From Siphonodentalium dalli (Eukaryota > Mollusca > Scaphopoda > Gadilida > Siphonodentaliidae), in NCBI GenBank assembly GCA_032622095.1, contig CP136067.1, forward strand, positions 128,419,990 to 128,483,989: 64,000 nt of DNA, read 5' to 3'. Position numbers and translations under genes: made by a program. Positions 1 through 12,300 of this stretch are shown here, piece by piece. The first letter of the stretch is position 1. Each line of letters opens with the position of its first letter. A model generated the notes under the pieces. The model made no database searches, had not been told where the DNA came from, and worked only from the letters and a program-made list of their open reading frames with translations.

Positions 1-600
1 TAAAAGCAACCTGCCCAAAAGCGACCTCGCTTCAGGTGGGTTCAAACTTTTGACAAATTTCAACGAAAATCAAAGGGGGGAAATTTGTCAAAAAATCAGA
101 CATCAAGATAAAAAAAAAAATTATAAGTGGATGTGATAGCTAATGTTCAGGCGCAACTTTGCCATGTCTGCTTCAATCGCCTTAAAGCAGAAGGTTTACT
201 CTTGGCGAGGCTTTATAAGGTAAATGAGAATAGTTAAGTGCTGTATCACTAACCTATTTTTCCCGCCAAATCGAAACGGGCTAACGAAAGAGCGAGCTAA
301 TGCAGGATCAGGTATTTTGATATACCGTAGATAATTTCCCTAACTTTGAGCGTTCTACTATATAAGAAACCTGCCCAGTGGAGAGCTCGCATTCGGGTGG
401 GTCCAAATATGTAAATTCGACCGAAAACGAAAGGTAAAAAAATACTCCAAAAATCAAACATGGGGATATAACGTTTTTGATGAGTGGATGTTATTAGGAG
501 TATCAACGCGCCACTTGAGTGCGATTTCCTGAGTTTTGGAGCGAACGGTTTACTCATGGCGACGCTATAATTATATCGTAAAACGTACGTACCACTAACT

Positions 601-1837
601 TAATCGTATGTTGCATGTGATCATGGAACAATATTTACCGTTTATATCAAGAAAATAGTATGACTATTTGTGCACTCAATTGTTTTGTCTGCATTGTGAT
701 ACAAATTACATTGTTACCCTCCTCCCTATTTTCCACCCTTCTGATTGGCTCATGTCATATCACGTGCCGGGCGACAATATACAGTTGTCGCCCGCTGCCG
801 AGGGAGACATTGAGATTTGTCACCCGCTCGAGAACGGAATGTCTCCCGAGGAGCGCAGCTCCAAGGGAGACATTCCGTTCTCGAGCGGGTGACAAATCTC
901 AATGTCTCCCTCGACAGCGGGCGACAACTGTATAATGTCTGTAATTTGGCAGAGGTGTCCATCTTCTTGGTGCGTGTACAGAAATACCTAATGGTATTGA
1001 ATTATTGAAGCAGTCTCATAGTTCAGAAGTATAGGGGCAATCACATGCTACTGTTTAGTCATGTAAATTGAATTTTCCCAGATATAACGTGACTTCAAAC
1101 ATTCACTGGGAAAAGTACTTGTGCACGAGTACCAGAGAAACACAGTACCGGTGACTTTGGTCAACTACGAATGACAGTGAAAACAAACAAACAGGTATTC
1201 ACCATAAAAATCAAAACATAAAAGTAGCATCAACGCGAGAAATAGGAAGAGAGAAGAAGAAATAGATAGTGGTGAAACGCAATACAGGTAAAACGAGAAT
1301 CATTACAAACGTTTAATTATATGGAAGTATACGAATTTCCCATCGGGAATTCGAAAAGCCGCTAGTTATTATTATTATACTACAGTATTTTTCAACGCCC
1401 TAATCTCTGAAAGTATTAGGATTAGAAAACTCAAGATTGTTAAGTATATTGGGGTAAATGAGTTCTATGCCTTTGGCTCATAATGAATATTGTCCGCGTT
1501 TACCCCGCGGAGTTATCTCCCTTTATATGAAAAAATGTCATGTTATTATCTCGGAAATTATAAGGAGCAGAGCGTCGAAAATTGGACCGTATGCACACCT
1601 CGATATGCCCTACTGACCACGGGCATCAAAACTTGTGTCCGCGCTTTCCCTGAGGAGTTACCGCCCATAAATAGGGACACACTATACACACTATTTTTTT
1701 TTTATTTTTTTTTAAGTCCAGCACTATAAATTGTTTATCGCATATTCCGAATGGGAAGAGTTATTCTGACCCGAATATACCACTTAAAAGTTTTTTATCC
1801 CAGGCCTTTCCGCGTTACGGTGAACTGAAATATTGCA
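601..1837. mobile_element. ~1.24-kb insertion within the tandem repeat, carrying a foldback
   Basis: The repeat unit breaks after CACTAACT near 600 and resumes at TATTTTTCCCGCC near 1838, leaving about 1237 bp of foreign sequence. It contains the strong foldback at 778-934 and otherwise AT-rich DNA with short pyrimidine runs near 1686-1713. No clear terminal repeats or target duplication were found, so its class is unknown. The break points are judged by eye from the other units. Confidence 0.45.
778..934. repeat. GC-rich foldback, 70-bp arms, 17-bp loop
   Basis: Arms 778-847 and 865-934 are inverted copies with a single clear mismatch (CTGCCGAG against CTCGACAG). The loop, 848-864, contains its own small palindrome GGAGC-GCA-GCTCC. 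The arms are much richer in G+C than their surroundings. The same GGGAGACATT block occurs on both sides. Short apparent ORFs on both strands are reflections of this symmetry, not genes. Confidence 0.9.
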
Positions 1838-2840
1838 TCTATTTTTCCCGCCAAATAAAAACGGGCTAATTAGAGAGCAAGATAATGCGGTAGCAAGTAC
1901 GTTGGCATACTTTATGTACGTCCCCATAGTTTGACCGATATACTTTAAAAATAACCTGCCCAACGGAGAATGCGAGTCGGTGGGTTGAGACTTTAGGAAA
2001 ATTCCACGAAAATTCCAAAGGGGGGAAAATTCAAACATCGAGATAATTTTTTTTAACGAGTACATCTGATGGCTAGTGTTCACGCGCATCCAGAGGGCGA
2101 TTTTCTTATTTTCAGATGGAACGGTTTACTCGTGACAACGCTATATATCATAAATATGTATACTTCTGTAGTCTATCACTAGCCGATTTTTAGCCCCAAA
2201 TCCAAACGGGCTAATGAAGCAGCGAGTTTAATGCAGTGGCGTGTAAGCCGGTATACAATTGGTACGCCTCCAAAATTTGACCTCTCTACTATAAACGCAA
2301 CCTGCTCAACGGAGTGTTTGTGTCGAGGTGGGTTCAGATTTGGCAAATTCCACCGAAAATCAAATGGGGAAAATTACTCCAAAAATCAGATATTGAGATA
2401 AAAACTTTTCGACGAGTGGATGTGATTGGTAGTATCTAAACGCAAGATTAGAACGCTTTTCAAAGTTTTAGAGTGGACGGTTTAACCCTGGTGGCGTGTA
2501 ACGTTGTTAACGGGTGATATATATTACTCAAATTCAAACCCACTCTTTATGACGCAAATTCAAACGGACTTATCAAGGAGCAAGGCAAATGCATGCATTT
2601 GTTCACCGATATACTATAGGTATGTCCGCTCTACTATAAAAGTAACCTGTCCAATGGAGAGGTGGCGTACGCCCCAGAGAGGGTCGAAGCTTTTGGCAAA
2701 TTCCACCGAAACTCGTAAACGGGAAAAAGTGGAAAATCGCGAATCAAGTGTTTATATTTTGAACACTGCCTGTGTTTGGTAGTATATCAGGAGAACATTG
2801 GTTTTTAGAGCGGACGGGTAAGCACTCAGCTAGCATTATC

Positions 2841-4716
2841 GATTGTGATATAGTTATCTCTTTATTTATTTATTACAAAGACGTTGATGACTATACACTC
2901 TTAAAAATTTGAAGATATATAAACGTGTCACGCGTTTTATTAAAAATTGGTAGTGTTTATAAATATATGGATCATGTGTTTATTTGTAAAATATGAAATC
3001 GCTAGTGTTTATAATAAAACACTCGACATGTTTTAAACAGTTACATTATTATCTTCGACAGTGCACCACTGTAATTTAAAATCCGAAAACAATTGTCAAG
3101 TCCAATTTATTATTAATTCAACTACAAATTAACTTTAAAATAAATATACGTGGTAATAAATTTTCTTAGACAAATATGTATGCCTAATTGCACTTGTTGT
3201 GTGTGGAATATAAACACCAGCGTTTATATGTTCATGTATATTTAAAAACACCAGTGTTTATGACTACGCAAGAGCGACTTCCTCGGCATGTATCATGCTG
3301 TGATTTATCTATCAAATAGTCTGCTGGGTGTAATACAATATCATTGATATGGTGGAATTCAATGACTTGTCTGTTTACTATATCTATTTGTCTGTGATGT
3401 TTAGAACTCAATGTTCAATGAATTATTCATAGAATAGCAGTCTTCTTTGGATTTTGTGGTATCGTGAAATTGAGGTAAGTTTATATCTATGGTATAAGCA
3501 AGAAGTAATGCAGATATAATCGATATATCGAAATGAAAAGGATATAATGTATATGTGCATGTCATCTGAAATGGATAGGGTGACACTATCTAAATCTCAA
3601 ACTCTCTCAGTAACGCTTGTATCATTTTGAGTTGCAAGAATATAGAATCCGTTTTGGGGGGTGGTCTCACCAGTGGTAAAACAAACTTTAAAGGGGCACA
3701 TAAGTTTCAAACCCTTTATTCTAAAATAATTATTACTAACCGTATATTATGTATCTGTCTTGCACGTACAGGTTGGTGAATGTCCAAGCTCGCGATTACA
3801 TGATTTAAGTGACTTTGGTGAGCGATTTTGATTTGCGTCTCTTACAATGATGGAATTCTCCCGTATATTAATCAATGTTCCCTGCATTAGTTGTTCAATG
3901 TTATACAGTTCGCTGTCAACACAAGTCAGAATATCAACAAGTATCCCTGTTTTAAACGGCTTATAATATGATCGCTATATACGGATGATCTAAGTTGCTG
4001 TTTGCTTTTCAGATATTTTCACTAATATTTAATTAATTAATTTTAAATCTTCATTGTTTCAGGATTCTGTATGACCAGACAATATTACAGGAGACGGGAA
4101 AGTTAAGGAATTGGCGAGATATTATGCAGTTTGTGTACACACATGGAGGACTGGGGTAGCACACGAGTTGTATAACGGCATGAGCTGAGATTTGAAACCA
4201 TGATTTAAATATTATGAAGAGCATGCAGTGGTAAACTGAAACACAAGCTTTCCACAGACATTCCATCAGTGTTGTGATGATCAGTCCTATTGTACTCAAA
4301 ACGGAGCCAGAAGATTAAAATATCATTTCGCTCCAAAAACTCGGATATGGTACCAAATATGGGATTCAGAGCCATTATACGGAATATACATGGATTCTAC
4401 ATAAAACGAAATATAGGATATATATATAGAAGTTTAACATACAATATGGTCTATATCGTATAACTAGATATTCAGTATATGGAACTGCACGGCATTGGAC
4501 TACACACAAAGAATCGCTGGATTATATCAGGAACTATATACACATGATTTATCAGAACATTTTATAATTCACATCATTGGATTAAAAGAAACCACGTGAC
4601 TTTTAATAGTCTTACAATGGATTTACCAGAAACCACGTGACTTTAAATATTATAATATGGATTTACAAGAAACCAAAGACTCGTGCCATTATACGATATT
4701 TGAGTCATTTATGGTT
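2841..4716. other. AT-rich stretch without a recognised gene
   Basis: From 2880 to 3280 several blocks of the type AAACACTnGTGTTTAT recur in both orientations, related to the tandem unit at 7374-7560. At about 4578-4680 a unit of roughly 46 bp with GAAACCACGTGACTTT is repeated two to three times. Between them I see only short, unconvincing ORFs. Confidence 0.5.
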
Positions 4717-4966
4717 TTTACCCTAATTCCATGACTGGAGCTTCCTGAAATTTTGCGAAAACCATATGCATTCTCTTATATATGCGAGTCTCCCATAGAG
4801 AGCCTCGCATATATAAGATAATACATTGGCAATCAATATCGACCTTGTAAGCCAATGCATTATATTATATATGCGAGGCTCCCCATGAGACTCGCATAAA
4901 TAAGAGAATCAATGGTACATGATCTTTAATGCTGCAACAGCGCAGCTCCCGTCATGAAAGTGTTAA
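4717..4966. mobile_element. Family C foldback element (two hairpins)
   Basis: The left end is a degraded TTACCCTAATTCCATGACTGGAGCTTCCTG; the right end is CCCGTCATGAAAGTGTTAA. Inside are two successive hairpins of the ATTCTCTTATATATGCGAG type, separated by a short spacer with GACCTTGTAAGCCAATG. The layout matches copies at 23127-23360, 25775-26014 and 39370-39600. It has no coding capacity and is non-autonomous. Confidence 0.75.
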
Positions 4967-5074
4967 GGAACAAGTTGGATTCAAAAATGACAATTAATAA
5001 TAATTATAGTCAAACATAAAATAAATCTCAATCTCAGCGAACAAATCCATCTTTAATTCTAAATGTATATAATA

Positions 5075-5742
5075 CTAGCAGGTGACCCGACTTCGTCCGG
5101 GCTTTGACCTTGAATTTACCATTTTGAAGGTCAAGGTCAGGTCGGGGTCACGATTTGACATGTCGAAAACACTCCCCCGACAAATGTATCCTTAGGTATC
5201 AAATTTCGCCGAAATCCGTTAATTTTTTTATTTAATTTGAGTTAATTCTGCCTTTTTAATGAAGAGAAATGATGATACCCGTCCCGTGATGGTACCCGTC
5301 CCTAAAAGAGGTACGTTTGTGGGTACCCGTTTCAAGGTGAAGATCACCTCGGGCGGAAAAACTTACCCGATGAAAATCTCCCCCGCTCCTTGGAACCCCT
5401 AAGTACGAAGACAGAAATAAAAACACGCTCATGTCTGGATACCGACACACTCACGTCTGGCACCATACATAAGAATCACACTACACGCATACGCTCTTTA
5501 TCAACGACACTGCGGATACGAACGCTCTTTAACTATCAACGCGATTAACTCAACAGTGCCAAGGACGGTCACTTTGGTGACTGAGAATGGAGAAGGAGTG
5601 CTCTGACGTTCCCAGAAGCGGTGCGATGACACTTCATGTGGGATTTTACCCTTAGATAGGAAGTTTGGGCTCAATCCGTCCGGCAGTTTTTCCGGCCATA
5701 GCTAACAGACAAACAGACAGAAGTCCCAAAATATATATTAGA
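5075..5742 (-). mobile_element. Helitron-like non-autonomous element, 668 bp
   Basis: Read on the minus strand it starts with TCTAATATATATTTTGGGAC followed by a TCTGTCTG tract. It ends with the hairpin GCCCGGACGAAGTCGGG, 8 bp, then CTAG. The 5' flank is A and the 3' flank is T, the target preference of Helitrons. The same 5' and 3' designs recur in the array at 30805-34136. It contains no Rep/helicase. An ORF at 5256-5450 shows no similarity I recognise. Confidence 0.7.
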
Positions 5743-6476
5743 TTCTACATAATGCATAATCGAACTTTCATTCAACGTCGACCAGTTATTTGCATGCACA
5801 TGCATGAGGATCACATCGAACTAGTTCGAAACAACCTAGTTCCACGAGTTTAAGAACATTTTGTCTTCTTATCAAATTGACGCCAATCGAAACTCTAGTT
5901 AACCAACGGACATTTTGGAGATGATATTGAACAATTTGTTGAATTGTACCGAAATTTGTTTTTGAGAATAAAATATTTATAAACACATCGGCGGTCAGAT
6001 GTTCGAAGCCCGTTTATATATAACCACGGGTATATACCAGATATAACCGTACAAAAAACCGCCGTTCTTTTGACCGTGTATTTATCCATGGTGTGTGTGC
6101 CTGTGGTTGTCCGCAACATGGTGCCCGGTGTTATTGCTTTGAAAGGTAATCATGTTCGACTGGTGTTGTTAGATTGGTCATATTTACTGTTTGAACTTTG
6201 TTTGAAATAGACGCACTTTTTATACTAGAATAATCGCAACAGGAGCGCAGGGAAATCGCACGTCGAGTTGGTTTAAGGGTTTTTAGAAAAAAAGTATTTA
6301 TATGATATAGAGAGGCAAACAGAACGATACCATATATTATATACTATATGCGATTGCATCCAATTTGGATTTATTGGGATGTCTTTAGTGCACTTTTGTG
6401 GTTATGAGAGCTCATTTCCCCCTGATTTCCGCTCCATATATGGTCATCTCCTTTAAAATTTCTATATGATTTCAAA
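5743..6476. other. No gene recognised
   Basis: Only short ORFs on the minus strand. The block GTCAGATGTTCGAAGCCCG near 5994 is repeated with small changes near 7227, followed in both by TTTATATATAACCA, showing an old dispersed duplication. No terminal structure was identified. Confidence 0.4.
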
Positions 6477-6642
6477 CAGGGGTGGCGCCAGGATATCCCC
6501 GACGCAGGGGCTATACGATTCCCCAACAGGGGGCCGGGCTTTAGCTGCCGGGTTGACCATTGCAGATCTCACCGACGGGGATGGCTATCCCTCCCCGACA
6601 GGGGTAGGGATGTAGCCCCTGACTCCTCCCCGGGTGCCACCC
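6477..6642. mobile_element. GC-rich hAT-like foldback element
   Basis: The stretch starts CAGGGGTGGCGCCAGG and is mirrored by CCGGGTGCCACCC at 6630-6642. Internal repeated GGGGCTA/TAGCCCC blocks (near 6506 and 6614) also pair. A CAGGGG start is common among hAT-type non-autonomous elements. The exact right end and any target duplication are unclear; a second CAGGGG lies at 6651. Composition is sharply GC-richer than the flanks. Confidence 0.5.
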
Positions 6643-7373
6643 AACATAATTCAGGGGTGATTATGCAGGGGTCTTACCCCCCCCCCCAATTGTAGTCATA
6701 CCTAATACAACATTAATTGGAAAATTCACACCAAAATTAGGTTGAAATTGTTCTCGTAGTTTGATTTTCCAACAATTTCTTAGTGACGAATTTGTTGTAT
6801 TTAGACCAACATTTGCATATTTCCCTTTCATTTGCAAAATTATGGACTCAAATGGCCATCAGAAAGTTGGCAATTTTCAAACCTAAGGGTGAGTGTCAGT
6901 TTAAAAATGTCCCCGAATTGGAAAACTTGAGGCCAGTCTAGATGCTAGGATTGTCAAATTTTCATGTTCATATTTTCAAAATGTTCTCACATCGGGCCTA
7001 ACCATCGGCCGACCCGTGTGTTCTGTGTTCTTGCCAGTAGTTACTTGCTAATTAATTTAAGAAAAAATAAATCGGGGTGTAAATTTGTCTGGTGTTATAC
7101 CACTAGAGGTTAGGGTTTTTTAATCTCATACTGGGCCGAACCATCCTTTTCACCCCCCCCCCCCCCCCGCATGACAAGTGGCCACAATATTACTGGTTCA
7201 TTTAGAATAGGCTACCATCTAGTAGTCAGTCAGATGCTCGTAGCCCGTTTATATATAACCATGGGTATATGCGAAAAATACACAACGAAAACACACTCCA
7301 CAGTTTGGATCGATAAGTCTTGCCCTGTGTATTTTGATGTTGAGTTTTTTGACAATCGGTCTTCCGTATTTTA
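6643..7373. other. Gene-free stretch with two poly(C) tracts
   Basis: Runs of about a dozen C begin near 6680 and about 20 C begin near 7146 after TCA. Between them is AT-rich DNA with no convincing ORF. A short + strand ORF starts in the second tract at 7171 but shows no family features. Confidence 0.5.
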
Positions 7374-7600
7374 ATATAAACACTAGTGCTTATTCATAAT
7401 TGGATAGAGTGTTTATTTTAAAACACTATGACATGTTTTTATATAAACACTGGTGTTTATTTATAATTGGATGGAGTGTTTATTATAAAACCCTGTGACA
7501 TGTTTTTATATAAACACTGGTGATTTAATTATAAAACACGTGTGTTTTTACTAAAACAGACCACATGTCTTATAAGTGTGTCTCTCAGGTGTTTTTAATT
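7374..7600. repeat. ~67-bp tandem repeat, about three units
   Basis: Units begin ATATAAACACTnGTG at about 7374, 7441 and 7508 and contain AAAACACT(A/G)TGACATG. They share blocks with 2880-3280. The blocks are partly palindromic (AAACACT...AGTGTTT). Confidence 0.7.
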
Positions 7601-8452
7601 AAACGCGTTTATAGGATTTTTGTTTACAGTGTAGTATAGCGATGACGCACTAAAATGTACCGATTAATTAATTAACCAAGCGGTCTTTCCTCCGCCATTA
7701 AAACTAAAAGATTCTGAATCCGAAACTGAAAGAACTATCCAATAGATGGGAAATAACAGAGTTATGGTACATTAATATGCTTTACACCCTTTTGATCTAC
7801 ATGTCGATTACGATATAAACAGACACGCCAAATTTCGTGACCGTTGAATATGATATAGGCGTCCTGGGGAGAGGTTATACTTAGCTCTAAAATGTATCCC
7901 TACCGATTAAAAATGAACTGATTGGCTGGGGTGAATGATGGCTCAGTTGGTCACGACCATGATGCAATAGACTGTCATTAATCATCCACGGTGGGTCGAA
8001 CCAAATGACATATAAACCTTTGGAATATATATCTTAATTAAAAATGTCAATGCAAGTCCACCATCAGATCACAAAGCACCAATATACATTCGCATGAAGA
8101 GGAACACACCTATACGCATAACACACACATGAAATGGGATACCATGGAAGTATATATCTGATTCCATGTAATCTGACCTCTAGTTGAATATAAATTTATG
8201 TGACACACGTGATACAATCGTTCGACACCTCCATAGACCGCTTATCATAACGAACATATCCTAGAGAACTGTATACTAATTTCCCTAACTCAAAACAACC
8301 TAATGGTGAAAACTAAACTCAGGCATGGAACCACCTGTGTCATTACCAACAATACTGATGTGATAAATCGACTAAAATATATTGTTTTCTTAGAGATGAT
8401 AAATCGCGCAGGTCTCCGTCCAAACATTAGTCATAACCTTACCTAAAATGTA
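7601..8452. other. No gene recognised, apart from a tRNA-like block
   Basis: AT-rich DNA with short ORFs only. The only structured item I can support is the tRNA-like promoter pair at 7931-8005. Confidence 0.4.
7931..8005 (+). ncRNA. Possible tRNA-derived SINE head (A and B box)
   Basis: An A-box-like TGGCTCAGTTGG (7939-7950) is followed about 40 bp later by a B-box-like GGGTCGAACC (7993-8002), the spacing of a pol III internal promoter. Acceptor-stem pairing is not convincing, so it is more likely a SINE remnant than a working tRNA. No 3' tail or target duplication was identified. Confidence 0.3.
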
Positions 8453-8608
8453 TTAACCCTTTCATGACTGGGGCTTCTTGAAATTTTGCGAACACCCTGT
8501 GCCAAGGCATTCTCTTATATATGAGATGATCTCTATTGGAGACTCTCATATACATGTATAAGAGAATGCACTGGCACATGATCTGTATCGCTGTCATGAC
8601 AGGGTTAA
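8453..8608. mobile_element. Family C element, short form, TTAA on both sides
   Basis: TTAACCCTTTCATGACTGG at the left is mirrored by CTGTCATGACAGGGTTAA at the right; the flanking TTAA sits at 8453-8456 and 8605-8608. It carries a single hairpin built from ATTCTCTTATATATGAG. At 156 bp it lacks the second hairpin of the longer copies. Confidence 0.8.
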
Positions 8609-9394
8609 TGGAAGTTTATTAACTCTTCGAACTGAATATTTCCCCAATACGTGGTCAGAAATGCAAAACAGGACATATCATAAATTATAATGAAAAAAAT
8701 ATAAGCCTAAATATTTGATATATGGAACAACCATGGTCGGTCAGGGGGAGATATCTTCCTTGAAACCGTTGGAGACCGGCAAACAATTGATTGAACAAGA
8801 CGCTTTCCTGTCGCATTGCCATAATGGAGAATGTTCGACCACTATATATTTGGCCAGTCTTTGCTTGTTTCATGGGCGTTATATCCTGTATAGCGCTAGC
8901 TGTACGTGGTTAATCCATATATCACATTAGAGACCTTTCGCCAGATCACGAATACGATTACGGATAATTATGGAAACATCTTGCCAGTATACGGCAAAAA
9001 TTCGATCTTTACACACGGGGGTTCTTATGTGAGACGAAATATATCCCACTCAGTTAATTGTGTGCAGATGTGCCAATGATGCGCCACCGGTCCTGCTTGG
9101 GGCCGCTCTAAAATTATCCGTGTGGTGTATTACACACGGATAAGAACATGGGATCTGAAAGAGACACACATTACTTTTTTCATCAAATATATGTGTAACT
9201 GAATATAGTGACTATTAGTGAGGCATGTGCCGTCTCGACACTTACCCGTCGTAAGTAAATTGTGATGGTGTCCACCTTACTAGGACAATATATCCTATCA
9301 GTCAGTAATCGTAATAGTGATTTTTCGAAAGGTTTCTAATAAAAGAAAAGATTCGAGGAATACAACGGTTGTACCGATATATTCCAGTTTGAAT
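8609..9394. other. No gene recognised
   Basis: Overlapping short ORFs on both strands at 8685-8930 have no recognisable domain. A short inverted motif around TGTGTAATACACACGG lies near 9120. Nothing else was seen. Confidence 0.4.
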
Positions 9395-12300
9395 ATCCAT
9401 TTCTACACTAAATGGATCCTCCCAGTCAGTTAAAAGTGACCATCGGAATGGTCTATTATTAATTACAGGGATGTCCATGTAATATAAGGAGAGGACGGAT
9501 AAATAAAAGTACAGAAGGGGGTCATATTTATTGAGGGAAATGTTTCGATAATGGCCTATGGTCATTTCTTGAACTTATTATCTGAACATTCCCTATGGTG
9601 TAACTACTCATCGAGTCATCAATGATGCTTTAGTATAGAAAGGGTTAAACTTATTATCTGAACATTTCCTGTGGTATAACTACTCACCATTGATGCTTTA
9701 GTATAAAAAGGATTAAACTTATTATTTGAACATTTCCTTCGGGATAACTACTCATCAATGATGCTTTAGTATAAAAAGGGTTAAACTTATTATTTGAACA
9801 TTTCCTTCGGGATAACTACTCATCAATGATGCTTTAGTATAAAAAGGGTTAAACTTATTATTTGAACATTTCCTTCGGGATAACTACTCATCAATGATGC
9901 TTTAGTATAAAAAGGGTTAAACTTATTATTTGAACATTTCATTCGGGATAACTACTCATCAATGATGCTTTGGTATAGAAAGGGTTAAACTTAATATATT
10001 AATATTTGAACACTTCCTTTGGGGACGATCAGTCGTCAATGATGCTTTAGTATAAAAAGGGTTAAACTTATTATCTGAACATTTTCTTCGGGATAACTAC
10101 TCATCAATGATGCTTTAGTATAGAAAGGGTTAAACTTAATATCTGAACATTTTCTTCGGGATAACTACTCATCAATGATGCTTTAGTATAGAAAGGGTTA
10201 AACTTAATATCTGAATATTTGAACATTTCCTTTGGGGATGATCACTTATCAATGATGCTTTAGTGTAAAAAGGGTTAAACTTATTATCTGAACATTTCCT
10301 ATGGGATAACTACTCATCAATGATGCTTTAGTATAGAAAGGGTTAAACTTAATATCTGAATATTTGAACACTTCCTTTGGGGATGATCACTCATCAATGA
10401 TGCTTTAGTGTAAAAAGGGTTAAACTTATTATCTGAACATTTCCTATGGGATACATACTCATCAATGATGCTTTAGTGTTAAAAGGGTTAAACTTATTAT
10501 CTGAACATTTCCTATAGGATAACTACTCGTCAATGATGCTTTAGTATAGAAAGGGTTAAACTTAATATCTGAATATTTGAACACTTCCTTTGGGGATGAT
10601 CACTCATCAATGATGCTTTAGTGTAAAAAGGGTTAAACTTATTATCTGAACATTTCCTATGGGATAACTACTCATCAATGATGCTTTAGTATAGAAAGGG
10701 TTAAACTTAATATCTGAATATTTGAACATTTCCTTTGGGGATGATCACTTATCAATGATGCTTTAGTGTAAAAAGGGTTAAACTTATTATCTGAACATTT
10801 CCTATGGGATAACTACTCATCAATGATGCTTTAGTATAGAAAGGGTTAAACTTAATATCTGAATATTTGAACACTTCCTTTGGGGATGATCACTCATCAA
10901 TGATGCTTTAGTGTAAAAAGGGTTAAACTTATTATCTGAACATTTCCTATGGGATATATACTCATCAATGATGCTTTAGTGTTAAAAGGGTTAAACTTAT
11001 TATCTGAACATTTCCTATGGGATAACTACTGATCAATGATGTTTTAGTATAGAAAGGGTTAAACTTAATATCTGAATATTTGAACATTTCCTTTGGGGAT
11101 GATCACTCGTCAATGATGCTTTAGTGTAAAAAGGGTCAAACTTATTATCTGAACATTTCCTATGGGATAACTACTCATCAATTATGCTTTAGTATAGAAA
11201 GGGTTAAACTTAATATCTGAATATTTGAACACTTCCTTTGGGGATGATCACTCATCAATGATGCTTTAGTGTAAAAGGGTTAAACTTATTATCTGAACAT
11301 TTCCTATGGGATATATACTCATCAATGATGCTTTAGTGTTAAAAGGGTTAAACTTATTATCTGAACATTTCCTATGGGATAACTACTCGTCAATGATGCT
11401 TTAGTATAGAAAGGGTTAAACTTAATATCCGAATATTTGAACACTTCCTTTGGGGATGATCACTCATCAATGATGCTTTAGTGTAAAAAGGGTTAAACTT
11501 ATTATCTGAACATTTCCTATGGGATAACTACTGATCAATGATGCTTTAGTATAGCAAGGGTTAAACGTAATATCTGAATATTTGAACATTTCCTTTGGGG
11601 ATGATCACTCATCAATAATGCATTAGTGTAAAAGGGGTTAAACTTATTATCTGAACATTTCCTATGGGATAACTACTCATCAATGATGCCTTAGTATAGA
11701 AAGGGTTAAACTTAATATCTGAATATTTGAACATTTCCTTTGGGGATGATCACTTATCAATGATGCTTTAGTGTAAAAAGGGTTAAACTTATTATCTGAA
11801 CATTTCCTATGGGATATCTACTCATCAATGATGCTTTAGTATAGAAAGGGTTAAACTTATTATCTGAACATTTCCTATGGGATAACTACTCATCAATGAT
11901 GTTTTAGTATAGAAAGGGTTAAACTTAATATCTGAATATTTGAACATTTCCTTTGGGGATGATCACTCGTCAATGATGCTTTAGTGTAAAAAGGGTCAAA
12001 CCTATTATCTGAACATTTCCTATGGGATAACTACTCATCAATGATGCTTTAGTATAGAAAGGGTTAAACTTAATATCTGAATATTTGAACACTTCCTTTG
12101 GGGATGATCACTCATCAATGATGCTTTAGTGTAAAAATGGTTAAACTTATTATCTGAACATTTCCTATGGGATATGTACTCATCAATGATGCTTTAGTGT
12201 TAAAAGGGTTAAACTTATTATCTGAACATTTCCTATGGGATAACTACTCGTCAATGATGCTTTAGTATAGAAAGGGTTAAACTTAATATCTGAATATTTG

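Larger units (their letters stand above)
1..2840. repeat. ~346-360-bp tandem repeat, about five units, split by an insertion
   Basis: The anchor AACCTGCCCA (or a close variant) recurs at 8, 368, 1953, 2299 and 2645. Each time it is followed by a GGTGGGT/CAAATTCCACCGAAAA block, a GAGTGGATGTGAT block, TTTACTCATGGCGACGC and a CGCCAAATCGAAACGGGCTAA block. Spacing is 360, 346 and 346 bp where uninterrupted. The 1585-bp gap between the second and third anchors is explained by extra sequence at about 601-1837. Units have diverged a good deal, so this is an old array. It continues off the left edge. Confidence 0.8.
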
